From assembly GCF_019880305.1 (NCBI RefSeq), contig NZ_CP082301.1, positions 2,976,001 to 3,040,000 on the forward strand: 64,000 nt of DNA, given 5' to 3'. Made by a program: the position numbers and the translations under genes. Positions 1 through 10,549 of the stretch are shown here, piece by piece. The stretch comes from Streptomyces decoyicus (GTDB taxonomy: Bacteria; Actinomycetota; Actinomycetes; Streptomycetales; Streptomycetaceae). The notes beneath the pieces are model-generated. The model had not been told where the DNA came from. It saw only the letters and a list, made by a program, of their open reading frames with translations, and ran no database searches. Numbering within the stretch: the first letter of the stretch is position 1; the number at the start of each line of letters is the position of its first letter.

Positions 1-1911
1 GGCGCGGGTGGCCTCCTCCAGGGAGGAGCGCAGTTCGAAGGCGAAGGCGGTGGCACCGGGCGAGGACGCGGCGTCCCGCTCGGGGAGATGGACCTCCAGG
101 ATCATCGTGACCCGGCCCATCGTGGCGAGCGCGGCGCTGGCCGCCTGCGCCGAGGCGAGGGAGAGGCCGCGGTGGCGTACGGGTTCCTTCTCGGCGCGGG
201 CCTCGCTCTCCTCCCAGGCGACGCGGGCGGCCCGGGAGTCCAGCAGGGCGTCGCGGACCTGCCGGGGGCGGCGCTCGGCGGGCTGCGCGTACAGGTCGAA
301 AACGGCCAGCGCATAGCGCCCGTTGGCCTCCAGCCACTCGGCGAGGCGGTCGCGGAGCTTGGGGGTCTCCCAGGCGGGGAACAGCGCGTACGACAGCATC
401 GCGAGCAGTCCGCCGAGGAGGGTGAGCACGATGCGCTCCTGGACGGTCTGTTCCCAGCCCGCACCGGCGATGCCGAGCAGAAAGACGACATAGGCGGCCA
501 CGATCGCCGAGGTCACGGAGAAGCCGGTGCGCATCAGCAGATACATCAGCCAGACGCAGACCACGGCGAGCCCGGCGCTGACGTAGGTGCCCGGATGCGC
601 CAGCGCCATCAGCGCGCCCGCGACGGTGACGCCCACGAGGGTGCCGGCGAAGCGGGCGATGCCGCGGGAGTAGGTCTGCGCGAAGTCGGGGCGCATCACC
701 ATGACCGAGGCGAGCGGCGCCCAGTAGCCGTGGCCGAACGGGAGCACGGTGCCCAGCAGATAGCCGGCGTCGGCGACCGCGGCGATCCGCAGGGCGTGCC
801 GGAGGATGTGCGAGGACCAGCGCGTCTCGCGGTGCAGGGAGCGCAGCGCGCCCGGCACCAGCCGGGGAACGCTGGGGCGCAGCAGATGGCCGCGTTCGGC
901 CTCGGTGGTGGGGCGGGTGGCGCGCACCGGCTCGTCGGTGAGCTCCACGGCGTCGGCGAGCAGCGAGATCAGGCGGTACGCGGAGCGGCGGGCGGCGCCG
1001 TGCAGCATCGGGCCGGTGGCGGGGACTTCGAGGGTGGCCATCGCCTCGGGGGGCAGCCGGACCGGTTCGGCGTGCCGTACCGCGTGGGCGACGGCGTCCA
1101 GGACGGTGGCGGCGGCGCCCAGCAGATCGCGGGCCCGTTCGCGTTCGGGCCCTTCCAGCGGGGGGCCGACGACCGGGTCGGCGAGGGAGGCGAGGACCGG
1201 CCGGACGCGTTCGGCAAGTCCCCGGGGGCCGTGCAGCTGTACGGGGCGGCGCCTGGCCTGACGCGCGGTCACCGCGGAGGCGAGCCGGGCGTCCATCAGG
1301 GGGGACGGGTCGAACGGGGCGACCGGGTCGTGCCGCAGCCGCCGGGCGTAGTCCGCCTCGTCGGCCAGTGCGTCGGCGAGCGCATCGCGCTGGACGCCCC
1401 AGGGGCGGACCGGGAAGACCACGATCAAGGTGGCCTGGACGAGGCCGCCGAAGAAGATCAGGGCGGCGTGTTCCAGGGCGCCGAGGACGGACGTCGGCAG
1501 GGTGACGGTGACCAGCATGATCGCCACGGTCTGGGTGCCGATCAGCCCGGCGACCGGGCCGATCGCCCAGGCCATCCCGGCCAGGAGGGTCCAGCCGGCC
1601 AGCAGCAGCAGGAAGGCCAGGAGGTGGGCGGCGGCCAGATAGCCCAGGAAGGTGGAGACCGCCAGCGCACCGGCGACGACGAGGGCGAGCACCGGGCGGG
1701 GCCGCATGCTGCGCTGGAAGGTGACGATCCCGGAGGAGAACGCGCCGAAGGCGGCGGACACCGCGAGGGTCGGGTCGCCGCGCCACAGGCACAGGCCGAT
1801 GACGAGGGCGACGCCCGCGGCGCCCCGGATGGCGATCAGCGGGGTGAGCTTGGTCCGCTCGATGGCCAGCCCCGAGCGAGCGGCCTCCTTGAGCGCACGC
1901 GACCAGGTCAT
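1..1911 (-). CDS. FUSC-family membrane protein, 3' end beyond left edge
   Basis: The protein reads from an ATG at 1911 toward the left edge as 637 open codons, so the C-terminus is outside the window. It has two hydrophobic bundles separated by soluble stretches. The first bundle lies at about residues 25-170; the second contains the line YWAPLASVMVMRPDFAQ followed by RFAGTLVG, which is the usual FUSC core. FUSC proteins are inner-membrane proteins related to aromatic-acid efflux components (AaeB/YccS type). Transport of a small organic acid is a family-based guess; the substrate cannot be told from sequence. The gene is divergent from the esterase at 2180. No partner membrane-fusion protein is visible, as expected for a Gram-positive. 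Confidence 0.85.
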   Translation of the reverse strand, partial: MTWSRALKEAARSGLAIERTKLTPLIAIRGAAGVALVIGLCLWRGDPTLAVSAAFGAFSSGIVTFQRSMRPRPVLALVVAGALAVSTFLGYLAAAHLLAFLLLLAGWTLLAGMAWAIGPVAGLIGTQTVAIMLVTVTLPTSVLGALEHAALIFFGGLVQATLIVVFPVRPWGVQRDALADALADEADYARRLRHDPVAPFDPSPLMDARLASAVTARQARRRPVQLHGPRGLAERVRPVLASLADPVVGPPLEGPERERARDLLGAAATVLDAVAHAVRHAEPVRLPPEAMATLEVPATGPMLHGAARRSAYRLISLLADAVELTDEPVRATRPTTEAERGHLLRPSVPRLVPGALRSLHRETRWSSHILRHALRIAAVADAGYLLGTVLPFGHGYWAPLASVMVMRPDFAQTYSRGIARFAGTLVGVTVAGALMALAHPGTYVSAGLAVVCVWLMYLLMRTGFSVTSAIVAAYVVFLLGIAGAGWEQTVQERIVLTLLGGLLAMLSYALFPAWETPKLRDRLAEWLEANGRYALAVFDLYAQPAERRPRQVRDALLDSRAARVAWEESEARAEKEPVRHRGLSLASAQAASAALATMGRVTMILEVHLPERDAASSPGATAFAFELRSSLEEATRA

Positions 1912-2179
1912 AGCGAGAGGATACGGTCCGAAGTCGGGCATTCCTGCCTGGCCGGAGCGGGTGTGGCCTGCGCGCGTCCCACCGCACCGCCACCGGGAAA
2001 ATCCCGGTAAACCAGCCTTCCGACGTGCGTAGAACGTCCCAGGTCACGAAGGGGATGCCCGGATTCCGGGCAGCGGTGCGAGGAAGCCGACACCCCGGAA
2101 CGGAAACCATGGCCCGCACCGGCACCCTCTTGCTGGTCAGCCGGGACCACTCCCGGGTGTCCGCCAAGGAGAAGGCCCC

Positions 2180-3199
2180 GTGCGCAAAGCCCTGTTCCCT
2201 CCGGTGATCGCGCTGATCACCCTGACCGTTCTCGTCGCCACGGCCGGCTGCGGCACCGGCGCCACCCAGGCCTCCCCTCTGCGGTTCGGCGGCCCCAGGA
2301 CGGATGCCGCGCTGCACGCCACGCCCCCGGGGAAGCGGTCGCTGGTGCAGTGGCCCACGCGTCCGATCAGCTTCGAGGAGGAGAGCCGGGTCGGCGGGGC
2401 CGGCCGGAACACCCCGATAGGCGTGACCACCCTGCACGGCCCGAAGTCGGGCTTCACCGGGAAGGTGTGGGTGTGGGCGCCACCGGAGTACTACGAGAAG
2501 CGGAACGCGAACAAGGGCTTCCCGGTGATGGAGGTGCTGCCCGGCTCGTACGGCTTCCCCTCCAACTACTGGACCGGTTCCGACCTCAAACTGCAGGAGA
2601 GCCTCGCCCAGTGGTCCAAGAACGGCAGCAGCCTGCCCTTCATCCTCGTCATGCCGGTGCTCAACCCGAACGACAAGCAGTACCACGACGGCAGCGACAT
2701 ACCCGGCCGGCCGAAGATGGGTACCTGGCTCAGCCAGGACGTGCCCGATCTCGTACGGCAGAACTTCCGCACCCTCAGGACCCGTGACGCCTGGGCCGTC
2801 ATGGGCTCCTCCTCGGGCGGGTTCGCGGCCCTGAAGAACGTGCTCCAGCACCCGGACACCTTCAAGGTGGCGATTCCCAACGGGCCGGACATCGTGCCCG
2901 ACTCACCGCTGTGGAACGGCCACGCCAAGGAGGAGCGGGAGAACAACCCGGAGGTGCTGGCCCGCCGCCTGATAGCGCGCGGCGGACCGCCGGTCTACCT
3001 CGCCTTCCAGGACGGCTCCCAGGAGAACACCGTGCTGCCGAAGGTGCGGAAGTTCATCGACCGCTACGGGCACGGCCCGGTGCACACCCGGCTTCAGATA
3101 GTGCCGGGCGGCACGCACAGCGCGGCGACGTATGTCCGGGGGCTGGGCGAGGGCACGATGCGCTGGGTCAGTGCGCGGATGCAGGGGCCGACCGCCTGA
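2180..3199 (+). CDS. Secreted or lipid-anchored alpha/beta-hydrolase esterase (esterase D / antigen 85 fold)
   Basis: 339 residues. The N-terminus is a hydrophobic signal ending in VATAGC; Cys24 could be lipidated, but the -3 residue is Thr, so the lipobox is imperfect. The nucleophile elbow is G-S-S-S-G with Ser211, after AWAVM, and a late GGTHS could supply the catalytic His. The order of motifs matches putative esterase/mycolyltransferase-like proteins that are common in Streptomyces. The substrate is unknown; an ester outside the cell is likely. The start codon ATG at 2180 follows an AAGGAGAAGG Shine-Dalgarno region. The gene converges on the small secreted protein at 3230-3709 with only 30 bp between stops. 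Confidence 0.8.
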   Translation: MRKALFPPVIALITLTVLVATAGCGTGATQASPLRFGGPRTDAALHATPPGKRSLVQWPTRPISFEEESRVGGAGRNTPIGVTTLHGPKSGFTGKVWVWAPPEYYEKRNANKGFPVMEVLPGSYGFPSNYWTGSDLKLQESLAQWSKNGSSLPFILVMPVLNPNDKQYHDGSDIPGRPKMGTWLSQDVPDLVRQNFRTLRTRDAWAVMGSSSGGFAALKNVLQHPDTFKVAIPNGPDIVPDSPLWNGHAKEERENNPEVLARRLIARGGPPVYLAFQDGSQENTVLPKVRKFIDRYGHGPVHTRLQIVPGGTHSAATYVRGLGEGTMRWVSARMQGPTA

Positions 3200-3229
3200 C
3201 AGCGGCCGGCCCAGGCGTCACCGCGCGCC

Positions 3230-3709
3230 TCACTGCCCGCAGTCGACGTCCTGAAGCACGATCGGACGGGATTCCAGGCCCACATAGGCGGTGAAGGAGC
3301 TGCGGTGCCCGCCGTCCCAGAGGGTGGTGACCGTCGCCCGGCCGACGCCGGCGGACTGGGCGGTGGTCACCTTGCCGATGGTGATCTCCCGCGGGGTGTT
3401 CTGGGCGCACAGCAGCAGGTCATAGCCCTCGGTGTGGGCGGCACGGTCCTTGAGGTAGTCCGAGACCTGGTGCTCGCGCGCCCAGGCGCCGGGGCCGTGA
3501 TGACCGTAGAAGGAGGTCAGGAAGCGGTGGATCTCGGCGGCGGTGTGCCGGCCGTTGGGGTCGGTGCGGACCGTGTCGGCGGCCGGCGCCGGCCGAGGGG
3601 GCGCGGCCGCGGCTGCCGGGCCGGAGGCGGCGAGGGTGAGGGTCAGGCCGAGCGCGGCGGCACCGGCTACGGCAACGGCGGCGGGCTTACGCGAAGCGGT
3701 ACGGAGCAT
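3230..3709 (-). CDS. Small secreted protein of unknown function
   Basis: 159 residues with a clear Sec signal: positive N-terminus (RTASRKP), hydrophobic core (AAALGLTLTLAASG) and an Ala-rich cleavage region followed by PPRPAP. The mature part is about 120 residues, with two cysteines (LLLCAQN and the near-terminal DVDCGQ) that could form one disulfide. Motifs such as RFLTSFYGHHGPGAW and VTTLWDGGHRSSFTAYV look like a small alpha+beta extracellular domain. No catalytic signature was recognised and no function is proposed. It stands alone, converging with the esterase and separated from the ABC permease upstream by a repeat-filled spacer. Confidence 0.75.
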   Translation of the reverse strand: MLRTASRKPAAVAVAGAAALGLTLTLAASGPAAAAAPPRPAPAADTVRTDPNGRHTAAEIHRFLTSFYGHHGPGAWAREHQVSDYLKDRAAHTEGYDLLLCAQNTPREITIGKVTTAQSAGVGRATVTTLWDGGHRSSFTAYVGLESRPIVLQDVDCGQ

Positions 3710-3786
3710 GTGATGTCCTCAGACTTCGGGCTTTTGAACGCTGTGCCCACCTGGACACCCGGCCGCACCGAATGGTTGCGGTCCGC

Positions 3787-3945
3787 CGTGGCCCCGGTCA
3801 CGGCGGACCACCCGGTCACGCCGTCGCACCCGGTCACGCCACCGCCCCCGACCACGCCACCGCTCCCGGTCAGGCCGCCGTCACGGCACCGAGCCCGCCG
3901 TCACGGCACCGGACGAGCCCGGCGTCACGACACCACGTCCTTGCG
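3787..3945 (-). repeat. Imperfect tandem repeat spanning the stop of the ABC permease gene
   Basis: Read on the minus strand, the end of the permease gene (GGTGTCGTGACGCCGGGCTC, containing the TGA) is followed by similar units: GGTGCCGTGACGGCGGGCTC, then several divergent copies built around GGTGNCGTGACCGGG. Units are about 18-24 bp and drift in sequence. The first unit contains the real stop codon. This fills most of the 215-bp spacer to the next gene; no other gene is seen there. Confidence 0.65.
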
Positions 3946-4785
3946 CGCGAACCCCCGGAACGCCAGCGCGCCCAGCACCAGCGCATACGCCACCGACACC
4001 GCCACGCCCTGGATCATCCCGGCCCACTCCATCGTGGGCTGGAGCGCGTCCGCCCAGGAGTACTGCCAGTGGGCGGGCAGCACCTTGCGCCAGGTACCGA
4101 GGGCGGTGACCTGGTCGAGGACATTGCCGACGATGGTCAGCCCGACGGCGCCGCCGACCGCGCCCAGCGGCGCGTCGGTCACCGTCGACAGCCAGAACGC
4201 CAGGGCCGCGGTGACCAGCTGGCTGACGAAGACGTAGCCGACCACGACCGCGAGCCGCCCCACCGCCTCCCCCGCGGGCAGCGCGCCGCCGGTGGGCAGT
4301 TGCAGCGGGCCCCAGCCGTACGCGGCGGTGCCCACGCCCAGCGCGACCAGCGGCAGCAGCACCATCGCGGCGGCACTGAACAGCAGCCCGATGGTGAGCT
4401 TGCTCAGCAGCAGCCGGGCCCGCGGGACCGGCGCGGCGAGCAGATAGCGCAGGGACGACCAGCTCGCCTCGGACGCGACCGTGTCACCGCAGAACAGGGC
4501 CACCGGCACCACCAGCAAGAAGCCCGCGGAGACGAACAGGGCGGTGGCGGCGAAGTTGGCGCCGGAGGCGGTGGCGCTGTCCATCAAGGTGATCCGGCCG
4601 TTGCCGCGCCCGTTCGGGTCGCCGCCGACCGCGAACGCCACCGCCAGCACGAACGGCAGCAGCGCCAGGATGGCGGCGATCACCAGCGTGCGGCGGCGCC
4701 GCAGCTGGCGCCGCGCCTCGACGCGCAGCGGGAGGGTGCGGCGCGGGCGGTAACCCGGCGCCCGCGCCGTGGCGTTCGGGGTCAT
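3925..4785 (-). CDS. ABC-2 type transporter permease
   Basis: 286 residues, six predicted membrane segments: about 34-54, 80-100, 120-150, 170-190, 200-220 and a C-terminal one, with a basic N-terminus (RRQLRRRRT). The extracytoplasmic or cytoplasmic segment after TM1 (GGDPNGRGNG) and the SWSSLRYLLAAPVPR loop are typical of ABC-2 permeases that pair with a DrrA/CcmA-like ATPase. Its ATG overlaps the TGA of the upstream hydrolase-ATPase fusion gene (ATGA), so the two are translationally coupled and very likely form one transporter. The 3' end runs into a tandem repeat. Substrate unknown. Confidence 0.88.
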   Translation of the reverse strand: MTPNATARAPGYRPRRTLPLRVEARRQLRRRRTLVIAAILALLPFVLAVAFAVGGDPNGRGNGRITLMDSATASGANFAATALFVSAGFLLVVPVALFCGDTVASEASWSSLRYLLAAPVPRARLLLSKLTIGLLFSAAAMVLLPLVALGVGTAAYGWGPLQLPTGGALPAGEAVGRLAVVVGYVFVSQLVTAALAFWLSTVTDAPLGAVGGAVGLTIVGNVLDQVTALGTWRKVLPAHWQYSWADALQPTMEWAGMIQGVAVSVAYALVLGALAFRGFARKDVVS

Positions 4786-7481
4786 CGGTCACCTCCGATC
4801 AGGGTGAGGAAAGCGTCCTCCAGGCGTCGGTGCGGGCCGATGCGGTCCACCGCGATCTCCAGCCGGAGGAGCTCGGTGAGCAGCTCGGTGGTGGTGGCGC
4901 CGCCCAGCCGTACGAGGAGGCCGCCCTCGGCGCGTACGGCGGAGACGACCCCCGGCAGCGCGTCCACCTTCTCCACCGCGGCGTCGCTCACCACTCCCGC
5001 GACCCCGACCAGCAGGGTGTCGCCGGAGCCGGTGATCTCGGCGACCGGACCGGCCTGGATGAGCTGCCCGTGGTCCATGACGACCAGATGCGTACAGGTC
5101 TGTTCCGCCTCGGACAGCAGATGGCTGGAGACGATGACGGTGCGTCCGGCGGCGGCGTAGCGGATCATCACGTCGCGCATCGCACGGATCTGCGGCGGGT
5201 CGAGCCCGTTGGTCGGCTCATCGAGGATCAGCAGATCCGGCAGGCCGAGCATGGCCTGGGCGATCGCGAGCCGCTGCCGCATGCCCTGGGAGTAGGTGCG
5301 CACGGCGCGTTCCAGGGCGGCGCCGAGGCCGGCGATCTCCAGGGCCTCGTCGAGATGCGCATCGGCGGCGGGCCGCCCGGTGGCCTGCCAGTACAGCTCC
5401 AGGTTGGCGCGGCCCGACAGATGCGGCAGGAAGCCGGCGCCCTCGACGAACGCACCGACCCTCGACAGCACCTCGGCGCCCGGCCGGACGGCCTGCCCGA
5501 AGATCCTGATCTCGCCCTCGTCGGGCCGGATCAGGCCCATCAGCATCCGCAGGGTGGTGGTCTTGCCGGCGCCGTTGGGCCCCAGCAGGCCCAGCACCTG
5601 CCCCTTCTCGACGCGGAAGGTGAGGTCCCGTACGGCATACCTGTCGGCGGACCTGGCGTAGCGCTTGCTCAGGTCGCTGATCTGGAGCGGGACCTCGGCG
5701 AGCGCCGGGTCGGGGGCGGGCACCGCGCTCCTGCGGCGGGCGGTGAGCAGCAGCAGCGCGGCGACTGCCGCGGCCGCGGCGGGCAGCTGCCAGGTCCAGG
5801 CCGGCAGCGGTGCGGCCGCGCTGCGCACCTGGGGCGCCGTGGGCACGCCGAGGGTGCCGCCCTTGAGGGAGACGCTGTAGGTGGCGGGTTCGGCCGGTGA
5901 GGCGTAGCCGAGGTCGGTGGCGGAGAGCACCAGCCGCAGCCGGTGGCCGGCCGCGAGGTCATGGTCGACGGCGGGCATCCGCAGCCGCACGGTCCTGCCG
6001 TCGTGGGCGTCCTTGACGCGGTAGGGCGTGACGAGCTGGGACGGCAGCACCTGTCGGCGGCCGTCCGGGGCGACGTCGTAGACCTTGGCGAAGAACACCG
6101 CGTCCCGGGAGCTGGACCGCAGGTGCACGGTGGCGGTGGGGCTGCCGGTGAGATGGACGGGGTGGCGCAGCGGCGCCGAGGCGAAGGCGGCGTACTGGCC
6201 CGGGAAGTCCAGGGACAGGCCGCCGGCGCCGGCCGAGGCGAGGTTGCCGAGCGCGCCCACGCCGGGCACCGCGGAGATGGCGGGCGGTCCGGCGCCGGCC
6301 GGGTTGCTGAAGGTCTGGGTGCGGCCCGCGAGCCGGATCCGCCGGGGGTCGTTCTCCAGGCCGGTGTAGCGGTCCGCGCTCGCGCCGCGCAGGCGCACCG
6401 CGCCGTCGGTGGAGTCCACTCCCCCGGTGCGGCTGATGCGGAACGCGGGCCCGGTGCCGGCGTGCTCGTCGCCCTTCAGATAGCGGTCGAACCAGTCCTT
6501 CGTACGGGCCTCCAGACGGGCGAGCTCCCGGTCCCCGCCGTCGTGCCCGCCGGCGATCCAGTCGACATCGACCGGCGCGCCGTTCTTACGGATCGTCCGC
6601 TGCATGGCGTCGGCCTGGTCGAGCGGGAACAGCGAATCGGTCTGGCCCTGCATGATCAGGGTCGGCACCTTGATGCGGTCGCCGACGGCGGACGGGCTGC
6701 GGGACTCCAGCAGCCGGCGGGCCGCCTCGTCCGGTCTGCCGTTGACGGCGACCCGCTCGTACGTCCGGCACAGCTCCGGCTCGAAGCGCACACAGCCGCC
6801 GGGCGCCTTGGCCGCGGCACCCGCCGGGCCGCCGGACGTGCCCGCCGGCCCCGTGGTGAAGAAGATCCCCGCCCACAGCTTCTTGAACACGCCGTGGGGG
6901 AAGAGCGCGTCGGCGAGGTTCCAGTAGGTGATCTGCGGGGCGATGGCGTCGACGCGCCGGTCGTAGCCGGCCGCCAGCAGCGAGATCGCGCCGCCGTAGG
7001 AGCCGCCGGCGACGCCCACCCGGGGGTCGCCGGCCTTGTCGAGCTGCACCTCGGGGCGCTCGGCCAGCCAGTCGATCAGCCGGCGGACGTCGGCGACCTC
7101 GCCGTGCGGGTCGTTCAGCCCGATCTTCCCGGTGGACTTGCCGAAGCCGCGCGCCGACCAGGTCAGGACGGCGTATCCGTCCCGGGCCAGCTTCTCGGCC
7201 TGGGGGCGGAGGGCGGCCTTGGTGGCGCCGAAGCCATGGGCGAGCAGCACCGCGGGCCGCCGCCCGCGGGAGCCCCCGGCGGTGAAGAAGGAGGTGTCGA
7301 TCCGCACCTCCTTCTTGCTGCCCGGCCGGTCGGGCATCGTCATCACCCGGTCCGCGCGGTGCACGGCAGGGGCGGCGTCCGAGGAGGCGGCCGTCCAGGT
7401 GCCGCCTCCTATGAGGACGGCCAGCGCACCCACGGTGGCGTACAAGCGCCGTCCGCGCGGTCTGACACCTCGGAGATCCAT
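4782..7481 (-). CDS. Fusion: membrane-anchored S15/CocE-like hydrolase joined to an ABC transporter ATPase
   Basis: 899 residues from ATG 7481 (MDLRGV); a longer in-frame extension upstream is rejected because it runs through the next gene's coding region. A basic N-terminus and hydrophobic segment at about 13-30 act as signal anchor. Residues 55-345 are an alpha/beta hydrolase with GGSYGG (Ser161), Asp282 in QTDSLFP and His313 in GGHDGG. Residues about 430-545 resemble the C-terminal jelly-roll of X-Pro dipeptidyl-peptidases/CocE. A membrane helix lies at about 563-582, followed by RRR, then an ABC ATPase: Walker A GPNGAGKTT (634-642), signature YSQGM (730), Walker B LILDEP (751), H-loop SSH (785). 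The predicted topology puts the hydrolase outside and the ATPase inside. Stop overlaps the start of the permease gene. Function inferred: an exporter with an extracellular processing enzyme. Confidence 0.85.
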   Translation of the reverse strand: MDLRGVRPRGRRLYATVGALAVLIGGGTWTAASSDAAPAVHRADRVMTMPDRPGSKKEVRIDTSFFTAGGSRGRRPAVLLAHGFGATKAALRPQAEKLARDGYAVLTWSARGFGKSTGKIGLNDPHGEVADVRRLIDWLAERPEVQLDKAGDPRVGVAGGSYGGAISLLAAGYDRRVDAIAPQITYWNLADALFPHGVFKKLWAGIFFTTGPAGTSGGPAGAAAKAPGGCVRFEPELCRTYERVAVNGRPDEAARRLLESRSPSAVGDRIKVPTLIMQGQTDSLFPLDQADAMQRTIRKNGAPVDVDWIAGGHDGGDRELARLEARTKDWFDRYLKGDEHAGTGPAFRISRTGGVDSTDGAVRLRGASADRYTGLENDPRRIRLAGRTQTFSNPAGAGPPAISAVPGVGALGNLASAGAGGLSLDFPGQYAAFASAPLRHPVHLTGSPTATVHLRSSSRDAVFFAKVYDVAPDGRRQVLPSQLVTPYRVKDAHDGRTVRLRMPAVDHDLAAGHRLRLVLSATDLGYASPAEPATYSVSLKGGTLGVPTAPQVRSAAAPLPAWTWQLPAAAAAVAALLLLTARRRSAVPAPDPALAEVPLQISDLSKRYARSADRYAVRDLTFRVEKGQVLGLLGPNGAGKTTTLRMLMGLIRPDEGEIRIFGQAVRPGAEVLSRVGAFVEGAGFLPHLSGRANLELYWQATGRPAADAHLDEALEIAGLGAALERAVRTYSQGMRQRLAIAQAMLGLPDLLILDEPTNGLDPPQIRAMRDVMIRYAAAGRTVIVSSHLLSEAEQTCTHLVVMDHGQLIQAGPVAEITGSGDTLLVGVAGVVSDAAVEKVDALPGVVSAVRAEGGLLVRLGGATTTELLTELLRLEIAVDRIGPHRRLEDAFLTLIGGDR

Positions 7482-7636
7482 ACCGTGAATCCTAGGTACG
7501 GACCGGAGCGGGCGGCCGGTACCCCGGGCGGAACCCGGTGGCCTCCCCGGGGAGTAGGGTCCGCCGCCGCCGTACCGCGGATGCGGTACGGGCCCGGCGG
7601 GACCGCGGCCCCCGGAACAGGGGCGCTGTCCGCCCG

Positions 7637-8830
7637 TCAGTACTGCGGCGGCCCGAACCCGCCCTGCGGGGGCTGCGGGGCACCGGGCGGCATCGGCGGG
7701 GCACCACCGGGCGGCATCGGCGGGGCACCACCGGGCGGCATCGGCGGGGCACCGGCCGGCGGCATCGGCGGGCCGCTGACCGGGGGCACCGGGCCGGCGG
7801 GCGGCTGCCAGGCCGGCGGGGCCTGCGGGCCGGGCGGCGGGACGAAGCCGGGGGCGGCGAACCGGGGGCCCGGGGACGGCGGGTACCAGGCGGGGGCGAC
7901 CGGCTCGCCGCGGCCCATCAGGACGAGCAGCGCCGCCGAGCCGAGCAGGTCGAGCAGCAGCCCGATGTCGGAGAGGACGGTCAGGCCCGGCGTGGAGCGG
8001 GTCTCGAAGAGGGAGCCGTCGCCGGCCAGCGCGATCACTGTCACCAGGGCGCCGGGCAGCGTGACGATCGCCAGCCCGAAGGCCAGGCCGCGGGCCGCGG
8101 CACCGCACAGCAGGCTGCTGAGCGCGGCCACCGCGCTCAGCACGAGGAAGACCACGGAGGACCAGCCGGGAGCCAGGCTCAGCAGCGCGCTGAGGACGCC
8201 CTTGCCGAGGTAATACATGCTGAGGGAGCCGGTGCCGCCCTGCACCAGCCAGTAGACCTGCCAGACCAGGCACACCAGCGCCATCACGCCGAGCAGCAGA
8301 CCGGCCACCACGCCGGCCGTCCGGGCCGGGCGCATCGGCGGGTCACTGGGGGGCCGGCGCGGCCAGGAGCGCATACCGGCGAGCAGCACGATGCCGGCGG
8401 TGAAGGACAGCAGCAACAGGAAGGCGCTGCCGATGAATACGCCGTCGAAGGTCGTGGTGCCGTTCTCCGCGTGCAGGAACCAGCGGTTGTCGCTGGTGTG
8501 GATGCCGGTGGCGATGAAGGCCTGAAGGGCGGTGGCGAAGGTGAGGGTGGTGGCGACGGCCAGCAGTCCGCCGGCCACCCGCTGACCGGCGAAGGCCGCG
8601 AACACCGCCGCCACCTGCACGGCGGCGAGGCCGAGATGGAAGGCGGTGGTGACCTGGTTCGTGCCGGCGCGTTGGCCGGTCCAGGCATCCCAGAGGCCGT
8701 CGATGCCGAACTCGCTGAGGTCCACGGCCAGCCAGTAGGCCGTGAACAGGAAGAACAGCAGGCAAAAAGCCCCGCCGGTGATGCGGACGCCCTTGGCGAG
8801 CGCCATGGGTTGTGGCATGGGTTGCGGCAT
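7637..8830 (-). CDS. Multi-pass membrane protein with proline-rich repeat tail, unknown function
   Basis: 397 residues from ATG 8830 (MPQPMPQPMALAKG), chosen because GGGGGA lies just upstream; a longer frame to 8968 reads into the terminator. About eight hydrophobic segments fill residues 12-310 (for example GAFCLLFFLFTAYWLAVDL and VVFLVLSAVAALSSLLCGAA). The last roughly 90 residues are Pro/Gly/Ala-rich and end in tandem PMPPGGAP units before QPPQGGFGPPQY. Such tails are frequent in actinobacterial membrane proteins, but no function is assigned. The gene stands alone between the fusion gene and mmsA. Confidence 0.75.
   Translation of the reverse strand: MPQPMPQPMALAKGVRITGGAFCLLFFLFTAYWLAVDLSEFGIDGLWDAWTGQRAGTNQVTTAFHLGLAAVQVAAVFAAFAGQRVAGGLLAVATTLTFATALQAFIATGIHTSDNRWFLHAENGTTTFDGVFIGSAFLLLLSFTAGIVLLAGMRSWPRRPPSDPPMRPARTAGVVAGLLLGVMALVCLVWQVYWLVQGGTGSLSMYYLGKGVLSALLSLAPGWSSVVFLVLSAVAALSSLLCGAAARGLAFGLAIVTLPGALVTVIALAGDGSLFETRSTPGLTVLSDIGLLLDLLGSAALLVLMGRGEPVAPAWYPPSPGPRFAAPGFVPPPGPQAPPAWQPPAGPVPPVSGPPMPPAGAPPMPPGGAPPMPPGGAPPMPPGAPQPPQGGFGPPQY
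7672..7762 (-). repeat. In-frame 24-bp tandem repeat encoding PMPPGGAP
   Basis: Three near-identical 24-bp units (plus-strand reading GGGCGGCATCGGCGGGGCAC plus four bases) sit in the 3' part of the membrane-protein gene and encode the eight-residue unit PMPPGGAP, with a fourth degenerate copy on the promoter side. The number of copies is probably variable between strains. Confidence 0.8.
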
Positions 8831-8967
8831 GTGGTCCCCCGGTTTTGTGTCGGTGCTCCGCGAGGGAGCACCGTAGCAACGCGCCGGGCCGCGGTCTCCC
8901 TCCGGACCTGCGGGTTCCCGCGCCCCGGCATCGCTGCCGCCCCGGCCTGTCCCCCCTTGGGCCGACA

Positions 8968-9010
8968 TGCCGGACCCCCTGACGGCGGGAGGCCGTCAGG
9001 GGGTCCGGCA
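8968..9010 (-). terminator. Terminator of the inositol operon (after mmsA)
   Basis: A perfect 19-bp inverted repeat (8968-8986 with 8992-9010) with a five-base loop lies 9 bp beyond the mmsA stop. There is no U tract, as is common in Streptomyces. It separates the inositol operon from the membrane-protein gene on the same strand. Confidence 0.85.
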
Positions 9011-9019
9011 GAGGGCCCG

Positions 9020-10513
<1,494 letters not shown>

Positions 10514-10549
10514 GCGGAGGGCCTTTCTGGGTGACGACTTCGAGCGGAG

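Noticed and set aside
88..2010. A 640-codon plus-strand frame at the left edge
   Set aside because: Low-complexity antisense of the FUSC gene, whose minus-strand frame shows proper membrane segments and the FUSC core motif.
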